Shown here: positions 30,334-39,106 of the stretch, in pieces
Numbering within the stretch: the first letter of the stretch is position 1
Layout of the letters: each line of letters opens with the position of its first letter
Program-made: the position numbers and the translations under genes
Assembly (NCBI RefSeq): GCF_945952405.1
Contig: NZ_CAMFIA010000007.1
Span: 1-64,000, forward strand
DNA length: 64,000 nucleotides
Direction of reading: 5' to 3'
Source: an uncultured Stenotrophomonas sp.
GTDB lineage: Bacteria; Pseudomonadota; Gammaproteobacteria; Xanthomonadales; Xanthomonadaceae
The notes under the pieces: generated by a model
What the model was told of the DNA's origin: nothing
Seen by the model: the letters and a program-made list of their open reading frames with translations, nothing else
The model's database searches: none

Positions 30334-30968
30334 GCCTCGATACCGTGAGTGTGTCCGGCGTGCCGGGTGTGGCCGATGGGGTGCTCAGCGCCACCATCAC
30401 CGATACCTGGTTCGATGCCGAGCGGACCGGCCATATTGTCGAGGTGGCTCGCCGTATCGAGCGGCTGCACAACAAGGCCTCGCGGCGTCTTGCCCTCCTC
30501 AATGGTGAATTGGATGAGGCGCTGGAAGGCCACCCCTTGGAAGACCGCCTGCGCGAGCGTCTGCTGTGGCCGCTGGAGCGTGATTGTCTGGAGCTGGCCA
30601 CTGTCGCAGCGCGGGTGCGCGTGCGCCTGTCGTTGTTCGTGCCTGCGCAGTCGCAGGAACAGTTCGATCGAGGCATGGCCTTGCAGCTGGAAGACCTGCA
30701 AGCCGAGCAGGCTGCTGTCGAGCCGCCACAAGAGCGCGCGCCCGGCGCTGCAACCATGCCGTATGGCTACTGGATCAGCGAGGACAGCTTCAATCGCGTG
30801 GAGCGTGCACGCTCGGCTGCACTGCTGCTGGCCAGCGTCGATGAGCGCATGGCGGTGCCCTTTGGCGCTGTAGCGTTCAGCGCCGCCTACGTGCATGAGG
30901 ACCTGGCCGCCGTGGTGGCCAGCGCCCGGCACAGCAGCCAGCTGGAGGCCGACGATGACGCGGCCTGA
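30330..30968 (+). CDS. Hypothetical protein of the satellite operon
   Basis: 212 residues. An N-terminal half rich in charged helices (VARRIERLHNKASRRLALLN, LEDRLRERLLWPLERDCLEL) and a C-terminal half with SFNRVERARSAALLLASVDE. No catalytic motif or family recognised. Coupled upstream by ATGA, and its last 14 bp overlap the primase gene. Confidence 0.6.
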   Translation: MSLDTVSVSGVPGVADGVLSATITDTWFDAERTGHIVEVARRIERLHNKASRRLALLNGELDEALEGHPLEDRLRERLLWPLERDCLELATVAARVRVRLSLFVPAQSQEQFDRGMALQLEDLQAEQAAVEPPQERAPGAATMPYGYWISEDSFNRVERARSAALLLASVDERMAVPFGAVAFSAAYVHEDLAAVVASARHSSQLEADDDAA

Positions 30969-31797
30969 GGGATTCCTTGCCACCCTGCGCGCAGCGGGGC
31001 TGATGCTGGATGTGTCGGTGGCCGATGGCCGTCTGCGACGCATACGCGCCGAGGGCGATGGTAGCGGCCAGCGCAGTGGTTGGTATGTGCTGCACGCAGG
31101 CCCGCCGCAGGCCGGTGCCTACGGCAACTGGAAGACCGGGCTCAATGAGTCCTGGTGCGAAGTTGGAAGCGAGGCGCTCAGCGAGGCCGACCGCGCGATG
31201 CTGCGCGAGGCCGTGGTGCGCGCACAACGGCAGCAGCAGGCCGAACGCGCCCAGCGCCACGCGGTGGCCCGGCAGCAGGCGCGTGAGCGCTGGCAGCGCG
31301 CCAGCGCCGCTGCCCCGGATCATCCCTACCTAGTGGCTAAGGGCGTGGGCGTGCACGGCCTACGACAGCTGGAGGGCCTGCTGCTGGTGCCCTTGCGTGA
31401 TGCACAAGGGCGGCTGTGGAGCCTGCAAACCATCGCCGCCGATGGCAGCAAGCGCTTCCTGGCCGGTGGCCGTAAACGCGGGCTGTACTACGCCGTGGGC
31501 CGTACGGTCAGCGACGTGGTGTGCATCGCCGAAGGCTATGCCACTGCCGCCAGTATCCATGAGGCCACGGGCCACCCCACTGCTGTGGCCTTCGATGCCG
31601 GAAACCTGGAGCCGGTGGCCTGCGCCCTGCGCGCCAAGTTCCCCTCGGCGGTGATCGTGGTGTGCGCCGATGACGATGCGGCCACCGCCGCGCGGCTGGG
31701 CATCAATCCGGGCGTAGCCAACGCCCAGCGCGCCGCCGATGCCGTGGGCGGGGTCGTGGCCATGCCGCCGCGGCCACGCCATGAGGCTACTTCCTGA
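30955..31797 (+). CDS. Toprim-domain primase-like protein
   Basis: 280 residues from the ATG at 30955. The N-terminal part holds a helical linker rich in Gln, Arg and Ala (about 80-125), then HPYLVAKGVGVHGLRQLEG and LLLVPLRDAQGRLWSLQTI. The toprim domain is VVCIAEGYATAASIHEATG (acidic Glu) followed by VIVVCADDDAATAA with the DDD metal-binding motif. This is the primase half of P4-alpha-type replication proteins; here the helicase half is the separate next gene. No zinc-binding CxxC is visible. Confidence 0.83.
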   Translation: MTRPEGFLATLRAAGLMLDVSVADGRLRRIRAEGDGSGQRSGWYVLHAGPPQAGAYGNWKTGLNESWCEVGSEALSEADRAMLREAVVRAQRQQQAERAQRHAVARQQARERWQRASAAAPDHPYLVAKGVGVHGLRQLEGLLLVPLRDAQGRLWSLQTIAADGSKRFLAGGRKRGLYYAVGRTVSDVVCIAEGYATAASIHEATGHPTAVAFDAGNLEPVACALRAKFPSAVIVVCADDDAATAARLGINPGVANAQRAADAVGGVVAMPPRPRHEATS

Positions 31798-31855
31798 TGA
31801 TCCCTCTCTTTATCCCGAAGGCGCAGTGCGCCGGCGCGGCACCGGAGCCCCGTGC

Positions 31856-33724
31856 ATGAGCAACGTCACCTCTGTCGATTTCAATGATGCCGCCAAGGAC
31901 GCCGGTACCGGCGCCGTACGCGGCTCGATTCAGCGCGCCGTGCGCAAGGGCGCCAAGGGCAAGACCAAGAGCAACAAGGACGCCGCTGACTGCACCAGTG
32001 GCAGTGCCAGTGGCGGTGCGGCGCGAGCCCACTACCAGCTCAACGAGACCGGCGTGTACTACGTCGGTGTCACCGAGGACGGTGAGCCTGCCGAGCCGGT
32101 GTTCGTCTGCTCGCCGTTGAAGGTCGAGGCCAAGACCCGCAACAGCCAGAGCGAGGAATGGGGGCGGTTGCTGACCTGGACCGATGCCGATGGCCATCCC
32201 CACCAGTGGGCGGCACCTGCGGAAATGCTGGTGGGCGATCCACGCGAGTTCGTGCGTCAGCTCGCCGCTGGTGGCGTGGAAATGTCGGCCCACCGCAACA
32301 CTATGCAGCGTCTGCTGGCCTACATCATTCAGGAACGCATCGACACGCGCGCCCGCAACGTGGCCGTGCCGGGCTGGCATGAGGGCCGCTATGTGCTGCC
32401 CAATGGCGAAAGCTACGGAAATGGCGCGGAGCGGCTGGTCTATCAGCACAGCGGGGGATTGCAGCACCACTATGCGGCGGTTGGCACGGTAGACGATTGG
32501 CGACGTGACGTGGCCCGACGCTGCCAAGACAACTCGCGGCTGGTGCTGGCGGTGTCGGCGATGTTCGCAGGGCCCTTGCTGCACTTCACCGGCGCTACGG
32601 GCGGTGGCTTCCACCTGGTCGGCGGCAGCAGTAGCGGCAAGAGCACGGCGCTGCGCGTGGCGGCCAGCGTGGTCGGTCCCCCGGACTATGCCCGCGAGTG
32701 GCGCAGTACGGCCAACGGCCTGGAAGGCGTGGCCGTGCTGCATAACGATGCAACGCTGATTCTGGATGAACTGGCGCAGATCGATCCCAAGCAGGCCGGT
32801 GATGCCGCCTACCTGCTGGCCAACGGCAACGGCAAGAGCCGCGCCAACCGGGCCGGTGAGGCCCGTGCGGCGGCACGCTGGCGGGTGCTGATCCTGTCGG
32901 CCGGCGAGGTCGGGTTGGCCCAGCACATGGCCGAGGCGGGCAAGCAGGCACGGGCGGGCCAGTCCGTGCGCTTGGCCGACGTACCCGCTGAGGCCGAGGG
33001 CGGGCACGGCGTGTTTGAGCGTCTGCACGATGCCAGCGACGGCGCGGCGCTGTCGGCTCTGCTCAAGGACGCCGCCGCGCGAACCTACGGCGCACCTTGG
33101 CCGCTGTGGATGGGTTACCTGACCCAGCAGGACAGCCCGACGCTGACCGCCCAGTTGCGCGAATCCGCCGACCGGTTCCTGGCCACCTACGTACCCGAAG
33201 ATGCCTCGGGCGAGGTGCGCCGGGTGGCCGAGCGCTTTGCTGTTGTCGCCTTTGCCGGGGAATTGGCCAGCAGCTGTCGCCACCGCATCACCGGCTGGCC
33301 AAAGGGTGAGGCCACACGCGGTGTCGCCGCGTGCTTTCAGGCTTGGCTGCAACGTCGGGGCGGTTCCGGCAGCGCCGACACCGACGAACTGCTCTCGCGC
33401 GTGCGTGCGTTCTTTGAGGCCCACGGCGAAAGCCGTCTTGAGCCGCTGCGCAGCCCTGAAGGCACTGTGCCGGTGCGCGATCGCGTAGGTTTCCGGCGCT
33501 TCGATGAAGTTGGATTGACGGAATACCTGGTGCTGCAGGAATCGTTCAGACGGGAGCTATGTGCGGGCTTCGATGTGCGCTTGGCCGCACGCACGCTGGC
33601 TGAGGCCGGATGGCTTAAGCGCAGCGCTGACGGCAGGCCCTCCCAAACCGTACGTGTCCCAGGCTTGGGCGCCATCCGCGTCTTCGTCTTCGACCCCCGC
33701 AAGGTTCACGACAGCGGCCTGTGA
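31856..33724 (+). CDS. DUF927-domain helicase/ATPase (replication)
   Basis: 622 residues from the ATG at 31856 with GGAG eight bases upstream; an ATG at 31781 inside the previous gene is an alternative. After a Lys-rich N-terminus and the DUF927 region (GVYYVGVTEDGEPAEPVF, WAAPAEMLVGDP), the ATPase core has Walker A GGSSSGKST (about 256-264) and Walker B LILDELAQ (about 301-308). It pairs with the upstream toprim protein to make a split P4-alpha-like replicase. The last part (FRRFDEVGLTEYLVLQ) may be DNA-binding. Confidence 0.87.
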   Translation: MSNVTSVDFNDAAKDAGTGAVRGSIQRAVRKGAKGKTKSNKDAADCTSGSASGGAARAHYQLNETGVYYVGVTEDGEPAEPVFVCSPLKVEAKTRNSQSEEWGRLLTWTDADGHPHQWAAPAEMLVGDPREFVRQLAAGGVEMSAHRNTMQRLLAYIIQERIDTRARNVAVPGWHEGRYVLPNGESYGNGAERLVYQHSGGLQHHYAAVGTVDDWRRDVARRCQDNSRLVLAVSAMFAGPLLHFTGATGGGFHLVGGSSSGKSTALRVAASVVGPPDYAREWRSTANGLEGVAVLHNDATLILDELAQIDPKQAGDAAYLLANGNGKSRANRAGEARAAARWRVLILSAGEVGLAQHMAEAGKQARAGQSVRLADVPAEAEGGHGVFERLHDASDGAALSALLKDAAARTYGAPWPLWMGYLTQQDSPTLTAQLRESADRFLATYVPEDASGEVRRVAERFAVVAFAGELASSCRHRITGWPKGEATRGVAACFQAWLQRRGGSGSADTDELLSRVRAFFEAHGESRLEPLRSPEGTVPVRDRVGFRRFDEVGLTEYLVLQESFRRELCAGFDVRLAARTLAEAGWLKRSADGRPSQTVRVPGLGAIRVFVFDPRKVHDSGL

Positions 33725-33805
33725 GCGGCGCTGTCTTTCATACAGCTCTCCGACACATTGTCGGGTGAGCCTACCCCCGCCAGATCTTTTCAATGGAGAT
33801 TCAAC

Positions 33806-34558
33806 ATGAGCGACAACCAGAGCATCAACACCACTACTTCCGAACCGGCCATTCAATTCGGCGAAGGGAGCGAGGCTGCGCCGGTATCGGAGAACAGGCA
33901 GCGGCTGAACGAGCTGGCACAGCAGTTGGCCAGTGAAGTGCAGCGCAAGCGCGCACTGGTGGCCAAGGTCGATACGATGCAGCGCGCCAAACAGGCTGCA
34001 CAGGGTGATGCCGCCGCTGCTCGTCAGCAGTGGGGGACCAAACTGCGCCAGAGCGATGGCACGCTGACCCGTGATATTCAGAAGCTTCGCGCGAATGAGC
34101 GCTCGGCGCTCTCATTGGCTGAGGAATATGAGGCAATGGAGGGTGAGATTTCGGCCGAGCTACCGCGCCTGGAGCTGGAATTGGCCGAGGTGGCGGACCG
34201 TTGTCTAAGCACGGCGAACGGTGTCATCAGCGAGGCTGCCAGTCAGGCCTATGAGGAGTTGCTCGTGAACCTTGGCGACAGCCTGGCGGTGGCCTTCGCG
34301 CTGTTCTCGAAGGCGGAAAATGCGGGCGTGAACTGGCGGCAGTCGGCGAATGCTGACGAATTGGCCAGCAAGTTCTTCGGTCGCCTCGGCAATGCGGCGC
34401 GCCAGCGCCTTGACGATGCCACGGTGACTGAGCAGGTTGCGGAGCGCTTGGCATTTCCGGCGATGGATATGAGCGAGGTGGATATGCAGCTGGCGGGCAG
34501 TGTTGCCGCCCGTATCCGGCGGCGCGCCGAACTCAATGCAGAGGCGCGGCGTGACTGA
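33806..34558 (+). CDS. Coiled-coil protein encoded before the portal gene
   Basis: 250 residues from the ATG at 33806, with GGAG upstream. Long coiled-coil segments (NRQRLNELAQQLASEVQRKR, LRANERSALSLAEEYEAMEG) are followed by a helical C-terminus. No family recognised. Its last 8 bp overlap the portal start, so it is likely made together with the portal and might be a partner or scaffold-like factor. That role is inference from position only. Confidence 0.6.
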   Translation: MSDNQSINTTTSEPAIQFGEGSEAAPVSENRQRLNELAQQLASEVQRKRALVAKVDTMQRAKQAAQGDAAAARQQWGTKLRQSDGTLTRDIQKLRANERSALSLAEEYEAMEGEISAELPRLELELAEVADRCLSTANGVISEAASQAYEELLVNLGDSLAVAFALFSKAENAGVNWRQSANADELASKFFGRLGNAARQRLDDATVTEQVAERLAFPAMDMSEVDMQLAGSVAARIRRRAELNAEARRD

Positions 34559-35591
34559 TTTGCATGCCGATGCCGCTATCGGAGAGGTTGTGCCCGCGCC
34601 TGGTGCGAGCACTGCGGGGGCAGTCACGACCTTTTCCTTTGGCGATCCAATGCCCGTGCTGGACTCGCGCGGGTTGTTCGATTATCTGGAATGCTGGCGT
34701 AAAGGGCGCTACTACGAACCGCCGATCACCCTCAGTGGTCTGTCGCGCACCACGCGCTCCAATCCGTTCCTGCACAGTGGCTTGATTTTCAAGCGCAACA
34801 TGCTGGTGCGTACCTTCGTGCCACATCGACTGCTGGACCGCACCGCGTTCTCGCAGTTGGCTTTGGATTACCTGGTGTTCGGCATGGCCTACCTAGGGCG
34901 GGAAACAACGCACTCCGGGCGGCTATTGCAGCTGCACCCGCTGATGGCGCAATACATGCGTCGTGGTGTGCAACCCGGTGAGTTCTTTCAGGTGCGAGCC
35001 GGACGGGCCGAGCATGAATTTGCACCTGGCTCTGTGCACCAGCTGCGCGAGGCCGATCCTGATCAGGAAATCTACGGGTTGCCGGAGTGGCTGGCCGTGG
35101 TTCAGTCGGCGCTGCTCAACGAATCGGCCACGTTGTTCCGCCGCAGGTACTACACCAACGGCTCGCACGCTGGGTTCATCCTCTACATGACCGACCCGCA
35201 GCCGGAGGGCATGGACGTGGATGCGCTGCGTGAGGCCCTGCGAGACTCGCGTGGGCCGGGCAATTTCCGCAACCTGTTCGTGCACTCGCCCAACGGCAAG
35301 AAGGACGGATTGCAGCTGATCCCGATCAGCGAAGTGGCCGCAAAGGATGAGTTCACCGGAATCAAGCGCGTGACCCGTGATGACATTCTGGCCGCGCTGC
35401 GTATCCCCCCGCAGCTGCTGGGTATCGTCCCCCAAAATGCGGGGGGATTCGGTTCGATTCGGGATGCGGCCACGGTTTGGGCGTCGATGGAACTGGCACC
35501 CCTGCAATCGCGCATGGCCATGGTCAACGAGTGGCTCGGCGAGGAGGTCATTACGTTCGCCCCGTTTGACCTGGTGCCTGTAGCACCCTGA
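34551..35591 (+). CDS. P2-type phage portal protein (gpQ-like)
   Basis: 346 residues from the GTG at 34551, with GAGG six bases upstream; ATG 34536 and GTG 34500 are in-frame alternatives. The length matches P2 gpQ (about 344). Typical PBSX/P2 portal signatures: FGDPMPVLDSRGLFDYLECW, LSRTTRSNPFLHSGLIFKRN, FGMAYLGRE, YGLPEWLAVVQSALLNESAT, RRRYYTNGSHAGFILYMTD, DDILAALRIPPQLLGIVPQN. The portal is the dodecameric DNA gate of the capsid. No terminase or capsid gene is next to it, and a perfect terminator follows directly, so it forms its own short operon. Confidence 0.92.
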   Translation: MTDLHADAAIGEVVPAPGASTAGAVTTFSFGDPMPVLDSRGLFDYLECWRKGRYYEPPITLSGLSRTTRSNPFLHSGLIFKRNMLVRTFVPHRLLDRTAFSQLALDYLVFGMAYLGRETTHSGRLLQLHPLMAQYMRRGVQPGEFFQVRAGRAEHEFAPGSVHQLREADPDQEIYGLPEWLAVVQSALLNESATLFRRRYYTNGSHAGFILYMTDPQPEGMDVDALREALRDSRGPGNFRNLFVHSPNGKKDGLQLIPISEVAAKDEFTGIKRVTRDDILAALRIPPQLLGIVPQNAGGFGSIRDAATVWASMELAPLQSRMAMVNEWLGEEVITFAPFDLVPVAP

Positions 35592-35629
35592 CGGCTTGCC
35601 AGGTGAGCTGGCGCCGATCCGAGCTGACC

Positions 35630-35657
35630 AAGTAGGCCGCCCAGGGGCGGCCTACTT
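35630..35657 (+). terminator. Terminator after the portal gene
   Basis: A perfect 12-bp stem (AAGTAGGCCGCC, 35630-35641; GGCGGCCTACTT, 35646-35657) with a 4-nt loop, followed by GCGTTT. It closes the phage-derived part of the element. Confidence 0.75.
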
Positions 35658-35680
35658 GCGTTTCGAGGGAGCAATTCGTA

Positions 35681-35845
35681 ATGGGTGCAGCTGTAGTGAC
35701 GCTGTGCCGGGGGAACGGCTCGTCACGTCATTCCGTCAGTGCGATGCCTGGGCCGCACCCGCAGGTCATGGGCTTCTACGGCGATGGATGTAACCAGTGC
35801 AACCAGCATTGCTCAACGACTGGTACGCACTTCAATCATGCGTAA
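35681..35845 (+). CDS. Possible small Cys-rich ORF after the portal
   Basis: 54 codons from the ATG at 35681, with GAGGGAG nine bases upstream. The end reads GDGCNQCNQHCSTTGTHF, where the CNQCNQ stretch is encoded by two of the TGTAACCAG repeats. No family recognised. It may be a real small gene or a chance frame over the repeats. Confidence 0.25.
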   Translation: MGAAVVTLCRGNGSSRHSVSAMPGPHPQVMGFYGDGCNQCNQHCSTTGTHFNHA

Positions 35846-36037
35846 GTTATTGATATATATGAGTTGCAATCGCGCTGTAACCAGCGTACCAATGTAACCA
35901 GCAAAAACAGTGAGTCAGAATTCTCAAGCAGGAAATGGCAGGCGGCAAGGCAGCAGTGATACCGGCAAGACCGTTGGGAGACAGGAGAAGCGGCAGCGGG
36001 GGAGGAGCGACAGTGCCCGGACAGGGGCTGTAACCAA
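35789..36037 (-). repeat. Right cluster of inverted CTGGTTAC repeats (TGTAACCAG)
   Basis: TGTAACCAG at 35789, 35876 and 35893, with one-mismatch copies at 35798 (TGCAACCAG) and 36029 (TGTAACCAA). The pair at 35876/35893 frames CGTACCAA, the counterpart of the spacer in the left cluster. The stretch 35846-36431 has no convincing gene; besides these repeats it holds only the ribosome-binding region (AAAGGAGG) of the ParB-like gene. Confidence 0.6.
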
Positions 36038-36431
36038 AAAAGTGTTCCACAACCCCATTTCATAGCTTTTCTGAAACACTGTAAGTAGTGGTGCTTTCTT
36101 CTTGGACGCTATTGGATGGCCTCTTGCCTCCATTCTTTGGCGCCTTCACGTCTCGCATCCATCCGACGCCTCAACTCCTCACCAATCACCCCCTTTGGTG
36201 CAGGGATTCGCAGGTGGCCGCACGACCCCTCAGTGCCCCCAATAGCCTTGCTGGGCCTGCCACTGGCCCGTGTGCAGGTAGCGCAGAAAAAGCACCCTAT
36301 GAAGTGCGCAGGCGTGGCGGGGAGACGAGTGCGCGCGCCAAGGTTGGTGTAGTCTCCGCATTCAGGAGGGCGCCCGCTCGGTCTAGCCGCGTGGTGTCCA
36401 AAGGATCTGGCCGTGCAAAGGAGGCAGTCTG

Positions 36432-37727
36432 ATGCGGGAAGTCAAGTACAAGGTGGTTAACCTAGCGGATGTCTTTCTGGACAATGACAACCCGCGCCAT
36501 GACCCAATCGATGCTGAGCCGGAGATCATTGCCCGCTTGGTCTCGCACGAGCGTGTAGCCAAACTTGCGGGGAGCATCGCCAAGCACGGCACCAGTCCCC
36601 TGGAGCGTATGGCGGTAGTTGCTCACCCCAGTGCAAAGGGGAAGTACACCGTTGTAGAGGGGAATCGGCGCCTCTGCGCGCTGAAGCTGTTGCGTGATCC
36701 ACGTCGCGCGCCCACCCCAACAAGCAAGCGGCAATTCGAGGCGTTTAACGCAAGTGGACAGTCGGTACCTGCGACGCTTGAAGTTGTGGTCTTTGCCGAC
36801 CGCCAAGCCGCCCGCTATTGGCTATCGCTTCGCCACGAAGGCGAGTTGGATGGAGTCGGCACGCGCACTTGGAAGTCTCCGGAGAAGGCTCGCTTTAACG
36901 CGCAAGGATCGGTAGCGGTTAACCCAAATACGCAAGCATTGGCCTTGCTGGACTACGCCCAGAAGGAGGGGGTGATCACGCCCGAAGAACGCGCCGGACT
37001 GGCACTCACAACGGTCACGCGGTACCTATCCAACCCGGTGATGCGCTCAACCATGGGGCTTGTGAACAACCGCGACCTTGTAATCGACGTTGAGCAAGCT
37101 GCATTCGACAAGGTGGTGGGTCACTTCCTCAAGGATGCCCTTTCAGGCGAAGCTCACTCTCGTACAAAGAGTCCAGACCGGGAAAAGTATGCAAAGGCTC
37201 TGGTGAAGAAGGGTATTGCGCCTTCAGAGCGGGTTGAGCCGGCTGTCGCCATCGCATCCCCACCTGGAAAGAAGAAGGTCGAGCGCAATTCTCGCCACCC
37301 TGATCGCCGTCCATACATCGTCCCGTCGGACTTCAAGCTCAAGTCGAAGGACACTGTTCTTCTGAGGGTCTTTCGTGAATTGAGCTCAATAGATCCGGAC
37401 GTATTCCCATTCGCTGGCGGCTATTTGTTCCGCGCGTTCGTGGAAAAAGCTGCGTACGGTTATGCCAAAGCGAATGGCATTGGCACAAATGGAAAGAAGC
37501 TCCACCAGGTGATTTCGGCAGCATGCGACAAGCTTCGTTCTGAAGGGATTACTGAGAAGCAATTGAAGCCATTTCGTGTAATGGCGACTAAGATCGACGA
37601 GCCGACATCGCCTGAGACGCTCGGGGCGTCAGTACATCTAACGCTTCTGCCCACTGCTTCAAGTCTGAAGGCCCGATGGGAGGAGCTTGCGCCTTGCATC
37701 AGACTTCTGCTCGACCGAAGCCCCTGA
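36432..37727 (+). CDS. ParB/Srx-domain protein (candidate defence cargo)
   Basis: 431 residues, with a strong AAAGGAGG upstream. The N-terminal 90 residues are a ParB/sulfiredoxin fold: NLADVFLDNDNPRHDP, VAKLAGSIAKHGTSPLERM, KYTVVEGNRRLCALKLL (the GNRR motif at 77-80). The middle is helical (RAGLALTTVTRYLSNPVMR, an HTH-like stretch), then a basic linker (PGKKKVERNSRHPDRR) and a C-terminal domain I do not recognise. ParB-fold domains occur in partition proteins, in CTP/ATP switches and in modification-dependent nucleases. No parA is near. It is followed 59 bp later by a DNA methyltransferase, which suggests a joint modification or restriction role. Confidence 0.75.
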   Translation: MREVKYKVVNLADVFLDNDNPRHDPIDAEPEIIARLVSHERVAKLAGSIAKHGTSPLERMAVVAHPSAKGKYTVVEGNRRLCALKLLRDPRRAPTPTSKRQFEAFNASGQSVPATLEVVVFADRQAARYWLSLRHEGELDGVGTRTWKSPEKARFNAQGSVAVNPNTQALALLDYAQKEGVITPEERAGLALTTVTRYLSNPVMRSTMGLVNNRDLVIDVEQAAFDKVVGHFLKDALSGEAHSRTKSPDREKYAKALVKKGIAPSERVEPAVAIASPPGKKKVERNSRHPDRRPYIVPSDFKLKSKDTVLLRVFRELSSIDPDVFPFAGGYLFRAFVEKAAYGYAKANGIGTNGKKLHQVISAACDKLRSEGITEKQLKPFRVMATKIDEPTSPETLGASVHLTLLPTASSLKARWEELAPCIRLLLDRSP

Positions 37728-37786
37728 TCATGGCCAAGTCTGTAGCGAGAGCGTATAGTTTCGCGTCCAGTAAGGCGGGCTGAACC

Positions 37787-38644
37787 ATGCCAGTAACCGA
37801 CTCTCCACTGCGCTATCCTGGCGGAAAGACGCAGCTTTCTGATTTCGTTATCGACCTCATGCGAGAGAATGATCTCTTCTATGGCGCTTACGTCGAGCCG
37901 TTCGCAGGTGGTGCAGGAATCGCTTGGAAGCTGCTCTTGGAGAACTATGTTTCGGAAGTGGTGATCAATGACATTGATGCTTCCGTTTACTCCTTTTGGG
38001 CATCCGTGCTTCGTCATACGGACGAACTGTGCGAACGTATCGAGAATACGCCGGTAACTATTGAAGAGTGGCAGCGTCAGCGGCTTGTGCAGTCGCAGTC
38101 CAGGACCCGAATTGTTGATCTCGGGTTTTCGACGTTCTTCTTGAACCGGACCAATCGCTCAGGGATCTTGAAGGCTGGTGTGATTGGCGGTGTTAGGCAA
38201 GATGGCAACTACCTTCTTGATTGCAGATTCAATAAGCCTGATCTGATCAATAAGATTCGGCGCATTGCGATGTACAAGGATCAGATCCGTCTCACAAAAC
38301 TGGATGCGAAGGTCTTCCTGCAAAGCATCCATAAGTTGGTAACCAAAAGATGTTTGATAAACATCGATCCTCCCTATTACAAGCGTGGTCCTGAGCTGTA
38401 CTGCAGCTTCTATAACCATGACGATCATGCGGAGCTTTCCCGCGCAGTGAAGAAGCTTCGCCGTCCATGGATGCTCACGTATGACGACGCGCCCGAGATC
38501 GCCCAGCTTTACAGCTCGCTTCGGACATATCGAAAGGAGTTGAACTACTCGGCGCAGACGAAGCGCGTGGGTGTGGAACTCCTCGTTCTTGCGAATGGCC
38601 TAGAGCTGCCTGCATGCCTGGATCAGGCAAGGAAAACCGGTTGA
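37787..38644 (+). CDS. D12-class DNA N6-adenine methyltransferase
   Basis: 285 residues. Motifs of the Dam/DpnM (D12) class are in order: PGGK (11-14) and EPFAGGAG (37-44) for SAM binding, NDIDASVYSFW, FFLNRTNRSGI (118-128), and the catalytic DPPY (Asp194-Tyr197) in INIDPPYYKRGPELY. It methylates adenine N6 in a short site that cannot be read from the sequence. The DNA is visibly AT-richer than the host. With the ParB/Srx-type gene before it, this is a two-gene cargo at the right end of the satellite, the usual slot for anti-phage genes. Confidence 0.92.
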   Translation: MPVTDSPLRYPGGKTQLSDFVIDLMRENDLFYGAYVEPFAGGAGIAWKLLLENYVSEVVINDIDASVYSFWASVLRHTDELCERIENTPVTIEEWQRQRLVQSQSRTRIVDLGFSTFFLNRTNRSGILKAGVIGGVRQDGNYLLDCRFNKPDLINKIRRIAMYKDQIRLTKLDAKVFLQSIHKLVTKRCLINIDPPYYKRGPELYCSFYNHDDHAELSRAVKKLRRPWMLTYDDAPEIAQLYSSLRTYRKELNYSAQTKRVGVELLVLANGLELPACLDQARKTG

Positions 38645-38828
38645 GCCTTCCTGTGGGTGCCTTGCAGGTGTTGGATGGGTTGTGAGGGCGCGGTAGCGGC
38701 GCTGTATGCCGACCTTGGGCGTAGGTAAAGGGTATGCCTGCGATAGAGGGCGGGGCCCCAACGTGGTGGCTCAGGGGCGCAGGCGCCACACGCCGCCACG
38801 ATCATCGCCGTGCTGCTACATTGATCCC

Positions 38829-38966
38829 ATGACCATCGTGCTTGTGTCGCTCGTCGTTCTTGGGGTTTTTGCCACTGTGGGGGCGCTTTGGCTGTGGGGG
38901 CTGAGCGCGCTGTGTGCATTAGTAGGCGTCCTGCTGGGGAACTCCGACGTGCGAACGCCTGATTGA
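38829..38966 (+). CDS. Possible small membrane protein
   Basis: 45 codons from the ATG at 38829. Nearly all of it is hydrophobic (MTIVLVSLVVLGVFATVGAL, LWGLSALCALVGVLL) and could form one or two membrane helices. No clear Shine-Dalgarno. The frame is open upstream to 38706. Unknown function; it stands between the methylase and attR. Confidence 0.35.
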   Translation: MTIVLVSLVVLGVFATVGALWLWGLSALCALVGVLLGNSDVRTPD

Positions 38967-39005
38967 ATCCTGCCCAGTTATCAGCGCCACGTCGAAGCTG
39001 TGGAC

Positions 39006-39030
39006 CTCTGGCGGTAACTTTGACGGTAAC
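39006..39030 (+). repeat. Right arm-type repeats for the integrase
   Basis: TGGCGGTAAC (39009-39018) and TGACGGTAAC (39021-39030), 12 bp apart. The 25-bp block matches 26968-26992 except at two positions. It lies 59 bp from attR. Confidence 0.75.
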
Positions 39031-39089
39031 TAATGAGGGTGCTTACGTTAAAGTCATTGTCCGGCAGTCGATCTGGAGTGGTTTGTGAC

Positions 39090-39106
39090 TCCTGGTGGGC
39101 CCACCA
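39090..39106 (+). repeat. attR: duplicated tRNA 3' end
   Basis: TCCTGGTGGGCCCACCA, identical to the tRNA end at 26841-26857. Only the core is repeated, not a second tRNA. In the next 357 bp (39107-39463) I see no convincing gene. Confidence 0.9.

Noticed and set aside
36432..37727. Plasmid-type ParB partition protein
   Set aside because: No parA gene and no parS-like site nearby; the gene pairs with a methylase instead.
39090..39106. Possible second tRNA fragment
   Set aside because: Only the 17-bp core is present without anticodon or D arm; it is attR.
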